A stretch of 64,000 bases of DNA from Mycobacterium paragordonae. GTDB lineage: Bacteria > Actinomycetota > Actinomycetes > Mycobacteriales > Mycobacteriaceae. Made by a program: the position numbers and the translations under genes. This document shows, in pieces, positions 44,901 through 52,640 of this stretch (the first letter of the stretch is position 1; every line of letters starts with the position of its first letter). The stretch lies in the NCBI RefSeq assembly GCF_003614435.1, contig NZ_CP025546.1, positions 1,116,001 to 1,180,000 on the forward strand. Reading direction: 5' to 3'. The notes under the pieces were generated by a model. The model made no database searches, was not told the DNA's origin, and was given only the letters and a program-made list of their open reading frames with translations.

Positions 44901-46153
44901 AACCGCGCCGCACGGCGCCCGACGGCTCCAATTTCCAGCTCCAGCACTGGACCCACGACTTTGACTACGCGCTGATCTGCGGTGACGGCGACTGGCGTCG
45001 AATCAGACTTCCGGCCCGCAGCGCGCAGTTCTCCAATCCGCTGCTCGCGATTACCCCGCGAGAGCAACATGGTGCGCTGCCGGCCCTCGGATCCCTATTG
45101 CATGTCGAGCCGGCCGACACCGTGCAATTGGGTGCGCTGAAGGCCGCCGGTAACCCGATGGCGGCCGGCAGCGCGCAAGCCGTCGCACCGGGTGACGTCG
45201 CGCTGCGACTGGTGGAAACGACCGGCGCCGCCACCCGTGTCGTCCTTGGCTCGGACCTGGGCACGCTACGCGGGCTCGCGCAGGCGAACCTGCTGGAGAA
45301 AGCCGAACGCCGCAAACGCCTCATCGAGCTGCACGGCTACCAGGTGGCGACCGTGCTGGCGGTCCTCGATGTCGCCGGACTTCGCGACGACCCGGTCCAG
45401 CTGGCACCCGACGCCGAACCGGCCCAGCCGCTCTATGCCCGCTATTGGCTGCACAATCGCGGTCCCGCCCCCCTGGGTGGGTTGCCCGCGGTCGCCCACC
45501 TGCATCCCCCGCAGGTCAGTGTCGACACCGGCGTGGACCTGCGCGAGGTGACGTTGCGCCTGACGGTGGCCAGCGACTGCACCGACACCGCACTCGACGG
45601 CACTGTGGAAGTGGTGTGCCCGGACGGCTGGTCGGTCGCTCCGGTGGGGTCGCCGTTCACGCTGCAGGCCGGCGAGCATCTGGAAACCGACGTCGTCCTG
45701 GGTATTCCGGGCCACGCACCGGCGGGGCGATACCCGGTGCGAGCCCAGTTGCGGGTCACCGGGTCCGACGTCCCGGATGCATGGCGGCAGGTAATCGAAG
45801 ACGTCACGTTCGTGGACGTCGGGGAGTGCGCCGATGACGTCGTGTATCTCGTCGACGGTCCCGCCGACATCACGCTGGCTGCGGGCGCCGCGACGCGGCT
45901 ATCCGTGATGATCGGCAGCCGTGCCCGTGCCGACCTCGCGGTCGAAGCTCACCTGATCAGCCCCTGGGGAACCTGGGAGTGGATGGGACCGGCCGTGCTG
46001 GGCGCCGACCTGCCTGCTCAGGGCAGCGTGGAACTCGCCTTCGACGTCAGGCCGCCGCTCTGGCTGGACCCGGGTCAGTGGTGGGCGCTGGTCCGGGTCG
46101 GCTGCGCCGGCCGACTGATCTACTCGCCCGCGGTGAAAGTGACGGTGACATGA
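41969..46153 (+). CDS. GH38 family alpha-mannosidase
   Basis: 1394 residues, longer than the M. tuberculosis homologue Rv0648 as I recall it. An N-terminal beta domain (1-90) precedes the catalytic barrel. The zinc motif is SHFHYDPVWW with H102 and D104; the nucleophile is D227 in WQLDVFGHD. YGAHHDAITG (about residue 453) supplies another conserved His of the site. The rest (about 500-1394) is a series of beta-sandwich domains. It has no signal peptide, so it is probably cytoplasmic. It removes alpha-linked mannose; mannose-containing glycolipids or recycled mannan are the obvious substrates. The stop overlaps the next start as ATGA. Confidence 0.92.
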   Translation: MQLVSAASTELFVGPPDQPLQLVRVALAGCTEPTTLRVDGDGLLGEGIVTAGQETVEVPVTVHRPGVGDRRAARVHAGEGRLDFEFVVAEPGWTMFMVSHFHYDPVWWNTQAAYTSEWREDPPGRARQTNGFELVHAHLEMARREPEYKFVLAEVDYLKPYWDTHPEDRADLRRFLAQGRLEVMGGTYNEPNTNLTSPETTIRNLVHGIGFQRDVLGADPATAWQLDVFGHDPQFPGMAADAGLTSSSWARGPHHQWGPASGGSEGGGVDRMQFRSEFEWISPSGRGLLTHYMPAHYSAGWWMDSSTTLAEAEEATYALFDQLKKVALTRNVLLPVGTDYTPPNKWVTEIHRDWAARYTWPRFVCGLPREFFAAVRDELAERSAIASPQTRDMNPIYTGKDVSYIDTKQANRATENAVLDAERFAVFAGVLTGARYPQAAFAKAWVQLAYGAHHDAITGSESDQVYLDLLTGWRDAWELGGTCRDNALRVLSGLVAAADHSVVVWNPVTQLRSDVVTVRLEPPLGAGVRVLDSDGAEVPAHVEHDGRSVTWQAEDVPSLGWRAYRLLPADRAAGWQPIAGTQIGNEYYRLTVDPRRGGAVDSLTRAGRELIAAGRVGNELAVYEEYPSHPTQGEGPWHLLPRGPVVCSSESSATVQAFRGPLGERLVVRGRIGDLLRYTQTLTLWRDTDRVDCRTTIDDFVGEDRLVRLRWPCPVPGAMPVSEVGDAVVGRGFALLHDGDQSVDTGEHLWTLDNPAYGWFGLSSAVRVRLGINTRAISVAEVVAPSESATGPMVRDLMGALVRAGVTATCSGAEKPRYGHLDVDSNLPDARMALGGPDRNAFTKAVLDGADPAYADELQRQLTETGQARVWVPAATQLPAVWVPDADLRAPNALPVLIIDGAGARKLAAAIAAVAKDLEDAEIVVAQQVSSGSDPFEDYTVALLNRGVPSFAVETDGTLHTALMRSCTGWPSGTWIDEPRRTAPDGSNFQLQHWTHDFDYALICGDGDWRRIRLPARSAQFSNPLLAITPREQHGALPALGSLLHVEPADTVQLGALKAAGNPMAAGSAQAVAPGDVALRLVETTGAATRVVLGSDLGTLRGLAQANLLEKAERRKRLIELHGYQVATVLAVLDVAGLRDDPVQLAPDAEPAQPLYARYWLHNRGPAPLGGLPAVAHLHPPQVSVDTGVDLREVTLRLTVASDCTDTALDGTVEVVCPDGWSVAPVGSPFTLQAGEHLETDVVLGIPGHAPAGRYPVRAQLRVTGSDVPDAWRQVIEDVTFVDVGECADDVVYLVDGPADITLAAGAATRLSVMIGSRARADLAVEAHLISPWGTWEWMGPAVLGADLPAQGSVELAFDVRPPLWLDPGQWWALVRVGCAGRLIYSPAVKVTVT

Positions 46154-46767
46154 GTTCTGAGTGGGTGGCGACAGTAGCCGGTGCGCCGGTCGCCGTCGCC
46201 GAAGTCGACGTCCGCGAGGCGGGGTTGCGCGGCGGTCCGCACGCCAACGCGCTGCCCGGCCCCGGCACCAGCGAGGGCCGCCAGCTGCGGCGGTGGCTGA
46301 CGCAGCTGCTCGTGACCGAGCGGGTGATCGCCGCCGAGGCGGCCACCCGCGGCCTCGACGGCGCCGGCGCCCCGGCCGAGGACGACCTGCTGCCCGACGT
46401 GACGGCCCGGCTCGAGATCGGCAGCATCGCGGCGGCGGCACTGGCCGACCCGCGGGCACGGGCCCTGTTCGCCGACGTCACCGCCGGGGTCCGGATCGGC
46501 GCCCACGACGTCGCGGCGTATCACGCCCGCAACCCGCTGCGGTTCGCTCGCGCCGATGTCACGAGCCATGGCTGGCGTGTCCCCCCGGACGCCGCGCCGC
46601 CGCTGGAGGAAGTGCGATCCGCCATAAATGCACATCTGCTGGCAGCGGCGCGCCGGCGAGCCTTCCGCGTCTGGCTGGACGCCCGCCGGGCCGCCCTGGT
46701 ACAGCTGGCACCCGGCTACGAACATCCCGGCGACCCACGCCAACCCGACAACACCCACCGACACTGA
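46150..46767 (+). CDS. Protein of unknown function, in the place of Rv0649 (annotated fabD2)
   Basis: 205 residues from the ATG at 46150. No GHSxG nucleophile motif or acyltransferase core is present, so a malonyltransferase role (the FabD2 label used for the M. tuberculosis gene at this position) is not supported by this sequence. The protein is Ala/Arg-rich and mostly helical: RQLRRWLTQLLVTERVIAAEA and IGAHDVAAYHARNPLRF loosely recall the chaperone region of SurA-like peptidyl-prolyl isomerases. That is a weak resemblance only. It is coupled on both sides (ATGA with the mannosidase, TGATG with the ROK kinase), so it belongs to the operon. Confidence 0.75.
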   Translation: MSSEWVATVAGAPVAVAEVDVREAGLRGGPHANALPGPGTSEGRQLRRWLTQLLVTERVIAAEAATRGLDGAGAPAEDDLLPDVTARLEIGSIAAAALADPRARALFADVTAGVRIGAHDVAAYHARNPLRFARADVTSHGWRVPPDAAPPLEEVRSAINAHLLAAARRRAFRVWLDARRAALVQLAPGYEHPGDPRQPDNTHRH

Positions 46768-47690
46768 TGCTCACCCTCTGCCTCGACATCGGCGGCACCA
46801 AGATCGCCGCCGGCCTCGCCGACCCCGCCGCCCTCGCCGACCCGACCCGCACGCTGGTCTACAACGCCACCTGTCCCACTCCCGCCGGCGCTGGGGCCGA
46901 ACAGGTTTGGGACGCGGTCGCCGCCATGGTCGCCGACGCGGTGCGTGCGGCCGGGGGGACGGTAGCGGCGGTGGGCATCGCCTCGGCCGGGCCCGTCGAC
47001 CTGGCCACCGGCAGCGTGAGCCCGGTCAATATCGCGGCCTGGCGCGGGTTTCCGCTGCGCGACCGAGTGGCGGCCGCGGTGCCGGGCGTACCGGTCCGGC
47101 TGGGCGGCGACGGCGTGTGCATGGCACTGGGGGAGCACTGGATGGGAGCCGGCCGCGGCGCCGGATTTCTGCTGGGCATGGTCGTCTCCACCGGCGTCGG
47201 TGGCGGCCTGGTGCTCGACGGTGTGCCCTACACGGGCCGCACCGGCAACGCCGGCCACGTGGGCCACGTGGTGGTCGACCCGGACGGATCACCGTGCGCG
47301 TGCGGTGGCCGCGGCTGCGTGGAGACGATCGCGTCGGGCCCTTCGATGACGCGCTGGGCTCGGGCCAACGGGTGGTCTGCGCCGCCAGGCGCCGGGGCAC
47401 GGGAACTGTCCCAGGCGGCGGCGGGCGGAGATGCGGTGGCACTGCACGCGTTCGCGCGGGGCACCCGCGCGCTGGCCGCGATGATCGCCTCGGTGGGCGC
47501 GGTATGCGACCTGGACCTCGTCGTCATCGGCGGCGGGGTGGCCAAATCCGGCGGCCTGCTGTTCGACCCGTTGCGGGCGGCGCTGACCGAATACGCGCGG
47601 CTGAATTTCTTGTCCGGCCTGCGGGTGGTGCCGGCCGAACTCGGCGGCGACGCCGGACTGATCGGCGCGGCGCGCCTGGCCGGACTGTAG
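46767..47690 (+). CDS. ROK-family sugar kinase
   Basis: 307 residues. The ATP motif is LCLDIGGTKIAAGL at the N-terminus, the presumed catalytic base is D115 in LGGDGVCMALGE, and the zinc motif is CACGGRGCVE with an upstream GHVGHVVVDPDG histidine. This is a complete ROK kinase of the glucokinase or manno-kinase type. Its start shares a base with the previous stop (TGATG). With an alpha-mannosidase two genes upstream, phosphorylation of released mannose is plausible but not proven. Corresponds to Rv0650. Confidence 0.9.
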   Translation: MLTLCLDIGGTKIAAGLADPAALADPTRTLVYNATCPTPAGAGAEQVWDAVAAMVADAVRAAGGTVAAVGIASAGPVDLATGSVSPVNIAAWRGFPLRDRVAAAVPGVPVRLGGDGVCMALGEHWMGAGRGAGFLLGMVVSTGVGGGLVLDGVPYTGRTGNAGHVGHVVVDPDGSPCACGGRGCVETIASGPSMTRWARANGWSAPPGAGARELSQAAAGGDAVALHAFARGTRALAAMIASVGAVCDLDLVVIGGGVAKSGGLLFDPLRAALTEYARLNFLSGLRVVPAELGGDAGLIGAARLAGL

Positions 47691-47718
47691 GCCGGCTGTC
47701 CGGCGGCCTAAGCCAGAG

Positions 47719-47776
47719 CCGAGCGTGAATTCCACGACGAGACACGCCGTTGGTGCGTCGTGACATTCACGCTCGG
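47719..47776. repeat. 58-bp inverted repeat (element B)
   Basis: Arms CCGAGCGTGAATTCCACGACG (47719-47739) and the reverse-complementary arm 47756-47776 pair over 21 bases with two mismatches, around a 16-base loop. The outer GAGCGTGAA/TTCACGCTC parts match element A at 31352-31413. It lies between the ROK kinase and the rplJ promoter. Confidence 0.8.
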
Positions 47777-47809
47777 GGATAGCAGCTCGCACTCACGCCA
47801 GGCCTCGTT

Positions 47810-47839
47810 TTGGCTGATCGCGCGGGCCCACGCTATTGT
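47810..47839 (+). promoter_or_regulatory. Promoter of rplJL
   Basis: TTGGCT (47810-47815) and TATTGT (47834-47839) are separated by 18 bases. Transcription would start near 47846. The same -10 hexamer occurs in the rpoB promoter. Confidence 0.5.
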
Positions 47840-47960
47840 GGTGCCCGATCCACCAAAGACCGTCGGTCACCGAGCAATCGGTTGAAGGTCCGGGAACATC
47901 CCCGGCGGCCCACGCAGGAGGACGAGGCATCATCGCCGGCGCGCGCGCCGGTGCATTTCA

Positions 47961-47988
47961 CGCCCCGGCCGCATCCTGCGCCGGGGCG
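47961..47988 (+). terminator. Attenuator-like hairpin in the rplJ leader
   Basis: CGCCCCGGC (47961-47969) pairs fully with GCCGGGGCG (47980-47988) over a 10-base loop, followed by TTCGTCGTTCC. A strong hairpin before a T-containing stretch within an L10-type leader suggests premature termination or a regulatory stem. Confidence 0.5.
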
Positions 47989-48031
47989 TTCGTCGTTCCT
48001 CCGGTGGCCACCACATTTGCAGGAGGTATGC

Positions 48032-48613
48032 ATGGCCAGGGCTGACAAGGCCACCGCCGTCGCAGACATCACAGAGCACTTCAAGGCCTCGACGGCGACG
48101 GTCATCACCGAGTACCGCGGCCTGTCCGTGGCGAACCTGGCCGAGCTGCGCCGGTCGCTGGGGGAGTCGACCACCTACGCGGTGGCCAAGAACACCCTCA
48201 TCAAGCGGGCGGCGTCCGAGGCCGGCATCGAAGGCCTCGACGAGTTGTTCGCCGGCCCGACGGCGATCGCGTTCGTCACCGGCGAGCCGGTCGACGCGGC
48301 CAAGGCCCTGAAGACTTTCGCCAAGGAGCACAAGGCGCTGGTCATCAAGGGCGGCTACATGGACGGCCACCCGCTGACCGTCGCCGAAGTCGAGCGCATC
48401 GCGGACCTGGAAACCCGCGAGGTGCTGCTGGCCAAGCTGGCCGGCGCAATGAAGGGCAACCTCGCCAAGGCTGCCGGGCTGTTCAACGCACCCGCGTCGC
48501 AGATGGCCCGCCTGCTGGCTGCCCTCCAGGAGAAGAAGGGCACGGAAGCCCCCGCGACCACCGCGGCTCCTGCCGCCGAGGCCGCTGAGGCAACCCCCGA
48601 AGCCGCCGAATAA
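48032..48613 (+). CDS. rplJ: 50S ribosomal protein L10
   Basis: 193 residues from the ATG at 48032, 5 bases after [37 protein letters not shown] and [19 protein letters not shown] are family signatures; the C-terminal helix carries the L12 dimer binding sites. An Ala/Glu/Thr-rich tail ends the protein. The frame upstream to 47810 is the leader and is not coding. L10 anchors the L12 stalk and regulates its own mRNA. Confidence 0.98.
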   Translation: MARADKATAVADITEHFKASTATVITEYRGLSVANLAELRRSLGESTTYAVAKNTLIKRAASEAGIEGLDELFAGPTAIAFVTGEPVDAAKALKTFAKEHKALVIKGGYMDGHPLTVAEVERIADLETREVLLAKLAGAMKGNLAKAAGLFNAPASQMARLLAALQEKKGTEAPATTAAPAAEAAEATPEAAE

Positions 48614-48659
48614 CCCCCCACAAACCCGAGAAACTGAAGAAACTCAGGAGGAAAACACC

Positions 48660-49052
48660 ATGGCAAAGATCTCCAGCGACGACCTGCTCGACGCTTTCAA
48701 GGAAATGACCCTGTTGGAGCTGTCGGACTTCGTCAAGAAGTTCGAGGAGACCTTTGAGGTCACCGCGGCCGCTCCGGTCGCCGTCGCCGCCGCCGGCGGT
48801 GGCGGTGGCGGTGCTCCCGCCGAGGCCGCCGAGGAGCAGTCGGAGTTTGACGTGATCCTCGAGGGCGCCGGCGAGAAGAAGATCGGCGTCATCAAGGTGG
48901 TGCGTGAGATCGTCTCCGGCCTGGGCCTCAAGGAGGCCAAGGACCTGGTCGACAGCGCCCCCAAGCCGCTGCTCGAGAAGGTCTCCAAGGAGGCCGCCGA
49001 CGAGGCCAAGGGCAAGCTCGAGGCCGCCGGCGCCAGCGTCACCGTCAAGTAG
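48660..49052 (+). CDS. rplL: 50S ribosomal protein L7/L12
   Basis: 130 residues. The N-terminal dimerisation domain ([28 protein letters not shown]), Ala/Gly hinge ([14 protein letters not shown]) and C-terminal factor-binding domain ([26 protein letters not shown]) are complete. AGGAGG lies upstream of the ATG. The gene follows rplJ by 46 bases and ends just before a strong terminator. Confidence 0.98.
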   Translation: MAKISSDDLLDAFKEMTLLELSDFVKKFEETFEVTAAAPVAVAAAGGGGGGAPAEAAEEQSEFDVILEGAGEKKIGVIKVVREIVSGLGLKEAKDLVDSAPKPLLEKVSKEAADEAKGKLEAAGASVTVK

Positions 49053-49073
49053 TCATTGCGCCAGCAATGGCGC

Positions 49074-49109
49074 AAAAGCCCCCGGAGCCCACGGGCACCG
49101 GGGGCTTTT
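49074..49109 (+). terminator. Intrinsic terminator after rplL
   Basis: AAAAGCCCCCGG (49074-49085) pairs perfectly with CCGGGGGCTTTT (49098-49109), giving a 12-bp stem with a terminal T run. It also faces the convergent TetR gene, so it may work in both directions. Confidence 0.9.
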
Positions 49110-49125
49110 GCGTGCCCGGTCGCAC

Positions 49126-49827
49126 TCAGCGCGCCGCGATCAGCGCCTGCCGCGACTGGTGCACGCGTTCCGGTGAATCACCCAGCGCGACAAGAAGATT
49201 GGTGGTCATCCCGGCGAGCACAGGTAACAGGGCGGACCCGTCTTCGCCGTAGAACCCGGCCAGCTCCAGCATCACGAAGCCATGGATCAGCGCCCAGAAC
49301 TGGGCGGCTGTCGCCACCACGGCGGCGTCGTCATCGCCGGCCGAAGCCGTGATCCGGCCGGCGAGCATCGAGCGGTGTACGGCGTGCACGACGCGGGCGA
49401 AGCTGGTGTCTTGCTGCTCGATCTCGTCCAGGGTCAGCGTCAGGACGTTGCCGGCCGGGGCATTGATGCCGTGCGCGCTGGTGCTGCCGAACATCAACCG
49501 GTACATGTGCGGTCGTTCGATCGCGTAGCGCCGGTAGGCGGCGCCCACGGCCATCAGGTCGGCCACCGGATCGTCGGTCTCCGGCACCGTCAGCGCCGCG
49601 CCGAATTGCCGCAGACCCTCTTCCGCGACCGCGGCGATGAGTTCACGCATGCCGCCGAAGTGGGTGTAGACGGCCATCGTCGACGTTCCCGCGGCACTGG
49701 CCACCTTGCGGGTCTGCAGCGCGTCGGGTCCGTGGTCGTTGAGCAGTCCCACGGCGGCGTGCAGCAAGTCGTCGCGGACACTGCGCGGGGTCGGGTCGGG
49801 AGTCATCTCGCCAAACAATATTGCCAT
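49126..49827 (-). CDS. TetR-family transcriptional regulator
   Basis: 233 residues from the ATG at 49825-49827, with GGAG 8 bases upstream; an internal ATG at 49806 (MTPDPTPRS) is an alternative. The N-terminal HTH is RDDLLHAAVGLLNDHGPDALQTRKVASAAGTSTMAVYTHFGG. The C-terminal ligand domain (IERPHMYRLMFGST; WALIHGFVMLELAGF) is the TetR_C_25-like type. It is divergent from the carotenoid oxygenase gene with 62 bases between; an inverted repeat there is a probable operator. Position matches Rv0653c. Confidence 0.9.
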   Translation of the reverse strand: MAILFGEMTPDPTPRSVRDDLLHAAVGLLNDHGPDALQTRKVASAAGTSTMAVYTHFGGMRELIAAVAEEGLRQFGAALTVPETDDPVADLMAVGAAYRRYAIERPHMYRLMFGSTSAHGINAPAGNVLTLTLDEIEQQDTSFARVVHAVHRSMLAGRITASAGDDDAAVVATAAQFWALIHGFVMLELAGFYGEDGSALLPVLAGMTTNLLVALGDSPERVHQSRQALIAAR

Positions 49828-49864
49828 CTTTCGATCTCCAGCGTACCGTTCGAATAACGCTGAA

Positions 49865-49877
49865 ATAACAATGTTAT
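49865..49877. promoter_or_regulatory. Candidate TetR operator between the regulator and the carotenoid oxygenase
   Basis: ATAACAATGTTAT: two 6-base arms (ATAACA and TGTTAT) are exact reverse complements around a central A. It abuts AGGAG of the downstream oxygenase (49878-49882) and lies 38 bases from the regulator start. A shorter palindrome CAATATTG at 49816-49823 lies inside the first codons of the regulator. Confidence 0.55.
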
Positions 49878-49889
49878 AGGAGCTCAGAC

Positions 49890-51419
49890 ATGACGGTGAC
49901 GCAGACGGCCGAAATCCGGAACCCCTACCTCGAGGACTTTCTGGCACCGGTGGCCGCCGAAGTCACCGCCACTGACCTGCAGGTCACCGGGCGGATTCCC
50001 GAGCATCTGGACGGGCGCTACCTGCGCAACGGGCCCAACCCGGCCGCGGAGGTGAACCCGGCCACCTATCACTGGTTCAGCGGTGACGGGATGGTGCACG
50101 GGGTGTCGCTGCAGGACGGGCAGGCCCGCTGGTACCGCAACCGCTGGGTACGTAGCGCGACGGTGGCGGCCAAACTCGGCGAACCGGCGCCCGCCCGGTT
50201 GGACCCCCGGGCCGGCATGCTGGCTCTGGGCGCCAACACCAGCGTGCTGGCCCACGCGGGGCGCACTCTGGCGCTGGTGGAGGGCGGCGTCGCCAACTAC
50301 GAACTCACCGAAGAACTCGACACCATCGGCACCTGCGACTTCGACGGGACGCTGTACGGCGGCTACACCGCCCACCCGCACCGGGACCCGCACACCGGCG
50401 AACTGCACGCCGTCTCCTACTCCTTCGCCCGCGGGCGAACGGTCCAGTATTCGGTGATCGACACCCAGGGACGGGCCCGTCGCACCGTCGACATCAAGGT
50501 GAGCGGATCGCCGATGATGCACGACTTCTCCCTCACGGATAAATATGTCGTCATCTACGACCTGCCGGTCACCTTCGACCCGGGGCAGGTACTGCCGGTC
50601 AAGATTCCGCGGTGGATGAGCGTCCCGGCTCAGCTGGTGATGCAGTCGCTGGTGGGGCGCGTGCGGGTGCCGAGTCCGATCGCCGCCCGGCTGAACAGCA
50701 ACCCGAAGCCGACCGACCGCATGCCCTACGCGTGGAACCCGTCGTATCCCGCGCGCATCGGGGTGATGCCGCGTGAGGGCTCCAACCGCGACGTGCGGTG
50801 GTTCGACATCGAACCCTGCTACGTCTACCACCCGCTCAACGCCTACTCCGAAACCCGCAACGGCTCCGAAGTCCTGGTACTGGATGTGGTGAGTTACGCC
50901 CGGATGTTCGATCGCGACCGGCGCGGCCCCGGAGACACCCAGCCGATGCTGGAACGCTGGACCATCAACCTCGCCACCGGAGCGGTGTCGACCGAACGCC
51001 GCGACGACCGGCCACAGGAGTTCCCCCGGATCAACGAGACGCTGACCGGCGCCCGGCACCGGTTCGGCTACGCCGTCGGAGTCGACGACGGCTATCTCGC
51101 CCAGCAGGAGGGGACGCCGATGGTGACCGCCCTGTACAAGCACGACTATGTGACCGGTTCCAGTGAGATTGCTCCGCTTGACCCCGAACTTGTCATCGGC
51201 GAGATGTCATTCGTCCCCAACCCCGCGGCCGGCGCCGAAGGCGCGGCAGAAGACCCGGCAGAAGATGACGGCGTCCTGATGGGGTACGGGTACCACCGCG
51301 GCCGCGACGAGGGTCAGTTGCTGCTGCTGGACGCCCAGACGCTGGAATCGGTCGCCACCGTCCACCTGCCCCAGCGGGTACCGATGGGATTCCACGGCAA
51401 TTGGGCTCCGGCGGGCTGA
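49890..51419 (+). CDS. Carotenoid cleavage oxygenase
   Basis: 509 residues. The four iron-binding histidines of the family are visible in AHPHRDP, MMHDFSLTDKY, YVYHPLNAYSE and MGFHGNWAP. GRYLRNGPNPA and HWFSGDGMVHGV are the standard N-terminal motifs. The enzyme oxidatively cleaves carotenoids or apocarotenoids; the M. tuberculosis orthologue (Rv0654, MtCCO) has been shown to act on several carotenoids. AGGAG lies 7 bases before the ATG. A divergent TetR gene and a palindrome suggest ligand-controlled expression. Confidence 0.93.
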   Translation: MTVTQTAEIRNPYLEDFLAPVAAEVTATDLQVTGRIPEHLDGRYLRNGPNPAAEVNPATYHWFSGDGMVHGVSLQDGQARWYRNRWVRSATVAAKLGEPAPARLDPRAGMLALGANTSVLAHAGRTLALVEGGVANYELTEELDTIGTCDFDGTLYGGYTAHPHRDPHTGELHAVSYSFARGRTVQYSVIDTQGRARRTVDIKVSGSPMMHDFSLTDKYVVIYDLPVTFDPGQVLPVKIPRWMSVPAQLVMQSLVGRVRVPSPIAARLNSNPKPTDRMPYAWNPSYPARIGVMPREGSNRDVRWFDIEPCYVYHPLNAYSETRNGSEVLVLDVVSYARMFDRDRRGPGDTQPMLERWTINLATGAVSTERRDDRPQEFPRINETLTGARHRFGYAVGVDDGYLAQQEGTPMVTALYKHDYVTGSSEIAPLDPELVIGEMSFVPNPAAGAEGAAEDPAEDDGVLMGYGYHRGRDEGQLLLLDAQTLESVATVHLPQRVPMGFHGNWAPAG

Positions 51420-51486
51420 CAGGCTGCTCGGGCCGTCCCGCAGATTGTTATCTTTGCAACCCTGATGTGGCGTACCGGGCGTGCGC

Positions 51487-51492
51487 TACAGT
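51487..51492 (+). promoter_or_regulatory. -10 element upstream of mkl
   Basis: TACAGT fits TANNNT and lies 56 bases before the mkl ATG. No good -35 is seen at the correct spacing. Confidence 0.3.
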
Positions 51493-51548
51493 GACTCAAG
51501 CCACACGGGGCCTGGTGGCGAATTTGCGCGTTGACGGAAGGATTTCCC

Positions 51549-52553
51549 ATGGGCGTCAGCATCGAGGTCAACGGACTCACGAAGTCCTTCGGATCCTCGA
51601 GGATCTGGGAAGACGTCACGCTCGAGATCCCCTCGGGGGAGGTCAGCGTCCTCCTGGGCCCGTCGGGTACCGGCAAGTCCGTGTTCCTGAAGTCCCTGAT
51701 CGGTCTGTTGCGGCCGGAACGCGGCTCGATCCTCATCGACGGCACCGACATCATCGAGTGCTCGGCCAAAGAGCTGTACGAGATCCGCACCCTGTTCGGT
51801 GTGCTGTTCCAGGACGGCGCGCTGTTCGGTTCGATGAACCTCTACGACAACACCGCGTTCCCGTTGCGTGAGCACACGAAGAAGAAGGAAAAAGAGATCC
51901 GCGACATCGTCATGGAGAAACTGACGATGGTCGGTCTCGGTGGCGACGAGAAGAAGTTCCCCGGTGAGATCTCCGGTGGTATGCGTAAGCGTGCCGGCCT
52001 GGCCCGCGCGCTGGTGCTGGACCCGCAGATCATCCTCTGCGACGAGCCCGACTCCGGTCTGGACCCGGTCCGTACCGCGTACCTGAGCCAGCTGATCATG
52101 GACATCAACGCCCAGATCGACGCCACCATCCTCATCGTGACGCACAACATCAACATCGCCCGCACGGTGCCGGACAACATGGGCATGCTCTTCCGCAAGC
52201 ACCTGGTCATGTTCGGGCCCCGCGAGGTGCTGCTGACCAGCGACGAGCCGGTGGTGCGCCAATTCCTCAACGGCCGCCGCATCGGTCCCATCGGTATGTC
52301 CGAGGAAAAGGACGAGGCCACCATGGCCGAAGAGCAGGCCGCGCTGGATGCCGGTCAGCACGCCGGTGGTGTCGAGGACATCGAGGGTGTGCCGCCGCAG
52401 ATCCAGGCGTCGCCCGGCATGCCGGAACGCAAGGCGGTCGCCCGTCGCCAGGCCCGGGTGCGCGCAATGCTGCACACGCTGCCCAAGGACGCCCAGGCGG
52501 CCATCCTGGACGACCTCGAGGGCACCCACAAGTTCCAGTCGCACGAGTACTGA
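51549..52553 (+). CDS. mkl: ABC transporter ATPase Mkl (MceG), partner of Mce lipid importers
   Basis: 334 residues from the ATG at 51549 with GGAAGGA 6 bases upstream (a TTG at 51531 adds six residues). Walker A GPSGTGKS, ABC signature SGGMRKRAGLARAL, Walker B IILCDEPDSGLDP and switch histidine in VTHNI are intact. The C-terminal region of about 90 residues beyond the ATPase, ending FQSHEY, is the Mkl-specific extension. MceG powers several Mce systems, including cholesterol import by Mce4 in M. tuberculosis. It lies upstream of rpoB as there. Confidence 0.95.
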   Translation: MGVSIEVNGLTKSFGSSRIWEDVTLEIPSGEVSVLLGPSGTGKSVFLKSLIGLLRPERGSILIDGTDIIECSAKELYEIRTLFGVLFQDGALFGSMNLYDNTAFPLREHTKKKEKEIRDIVMEKLTMVGLGGDEKKFPGEISGGMRKRAGLARALVLDPQIILCDEPDSGLDPVRTAYLSQLIMDINAQIDATILIVTHNINIARTVPDNMGMLFRKHLVMFGPREVLLTSDEPVVRQFLNGRRIGPIGMSEEKDEATMAEEQAALDAGQHAGGVEDIEGVPPQIQASPGMPERKAVARRQARVRAMLHTLPKDAQAAILDDLEGTHKFQSHEY

Positions 52554-52613
52554 TCCCGCGGCGCGACGCGCGGGGGGACCAAGCGTCTCCGCCTAATTGC
52601 CCTCGACGCGATT

Positions 52614-52640
52614 TTGACGCAGCCCGAGTGTTGGTAAGCT
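52614..52640 (+). promoter_or_regulatory. Distal candidate rpoB promoter
   Basis: TTGACG (52614-52619) and TAAGCT (52635-52640) are 15 bases apart, slightly short. The bases TTGG just before TAAGCT resemble an extended -10. Confidence 0.35.

Larger units (their letters stand above)
47691..48031 (+). promoter_or_regulatory. rplJ upstream region: inverted repeat, promoter and L10-type leader
   Basis: This 341-base gene-free stretch holds an inverted repeat (47719-47776), a promoter (47810-47839), and a leader of about 185 bases. The leader contains GGCCCACGCAGGAGGACGAGG-like sequence near 47908, reminiscent of the L10 binding region of rplJL leaders, an attenuator-type hairpin (47961-47988) and the ribosome site AGGAGG at 48021-48026, 5 bases before rplJ. 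Autogenous control by L10-L12 is known for this operon in many bacteria. Confidence 0.6.

Noticed and set aside
41333..45070. Open frame of 1245 codons on the minus strand across the GH38 gene
   Set aside because: It is antisense to a clearly conserved mannosidase and has no recognisable motif or ribosome site.
46150..46767. Malonyl-CoA:ACP transacylase (FabD2)
   Set aside because: No GHSxG motif or other acyltransferase feature in the sequence.
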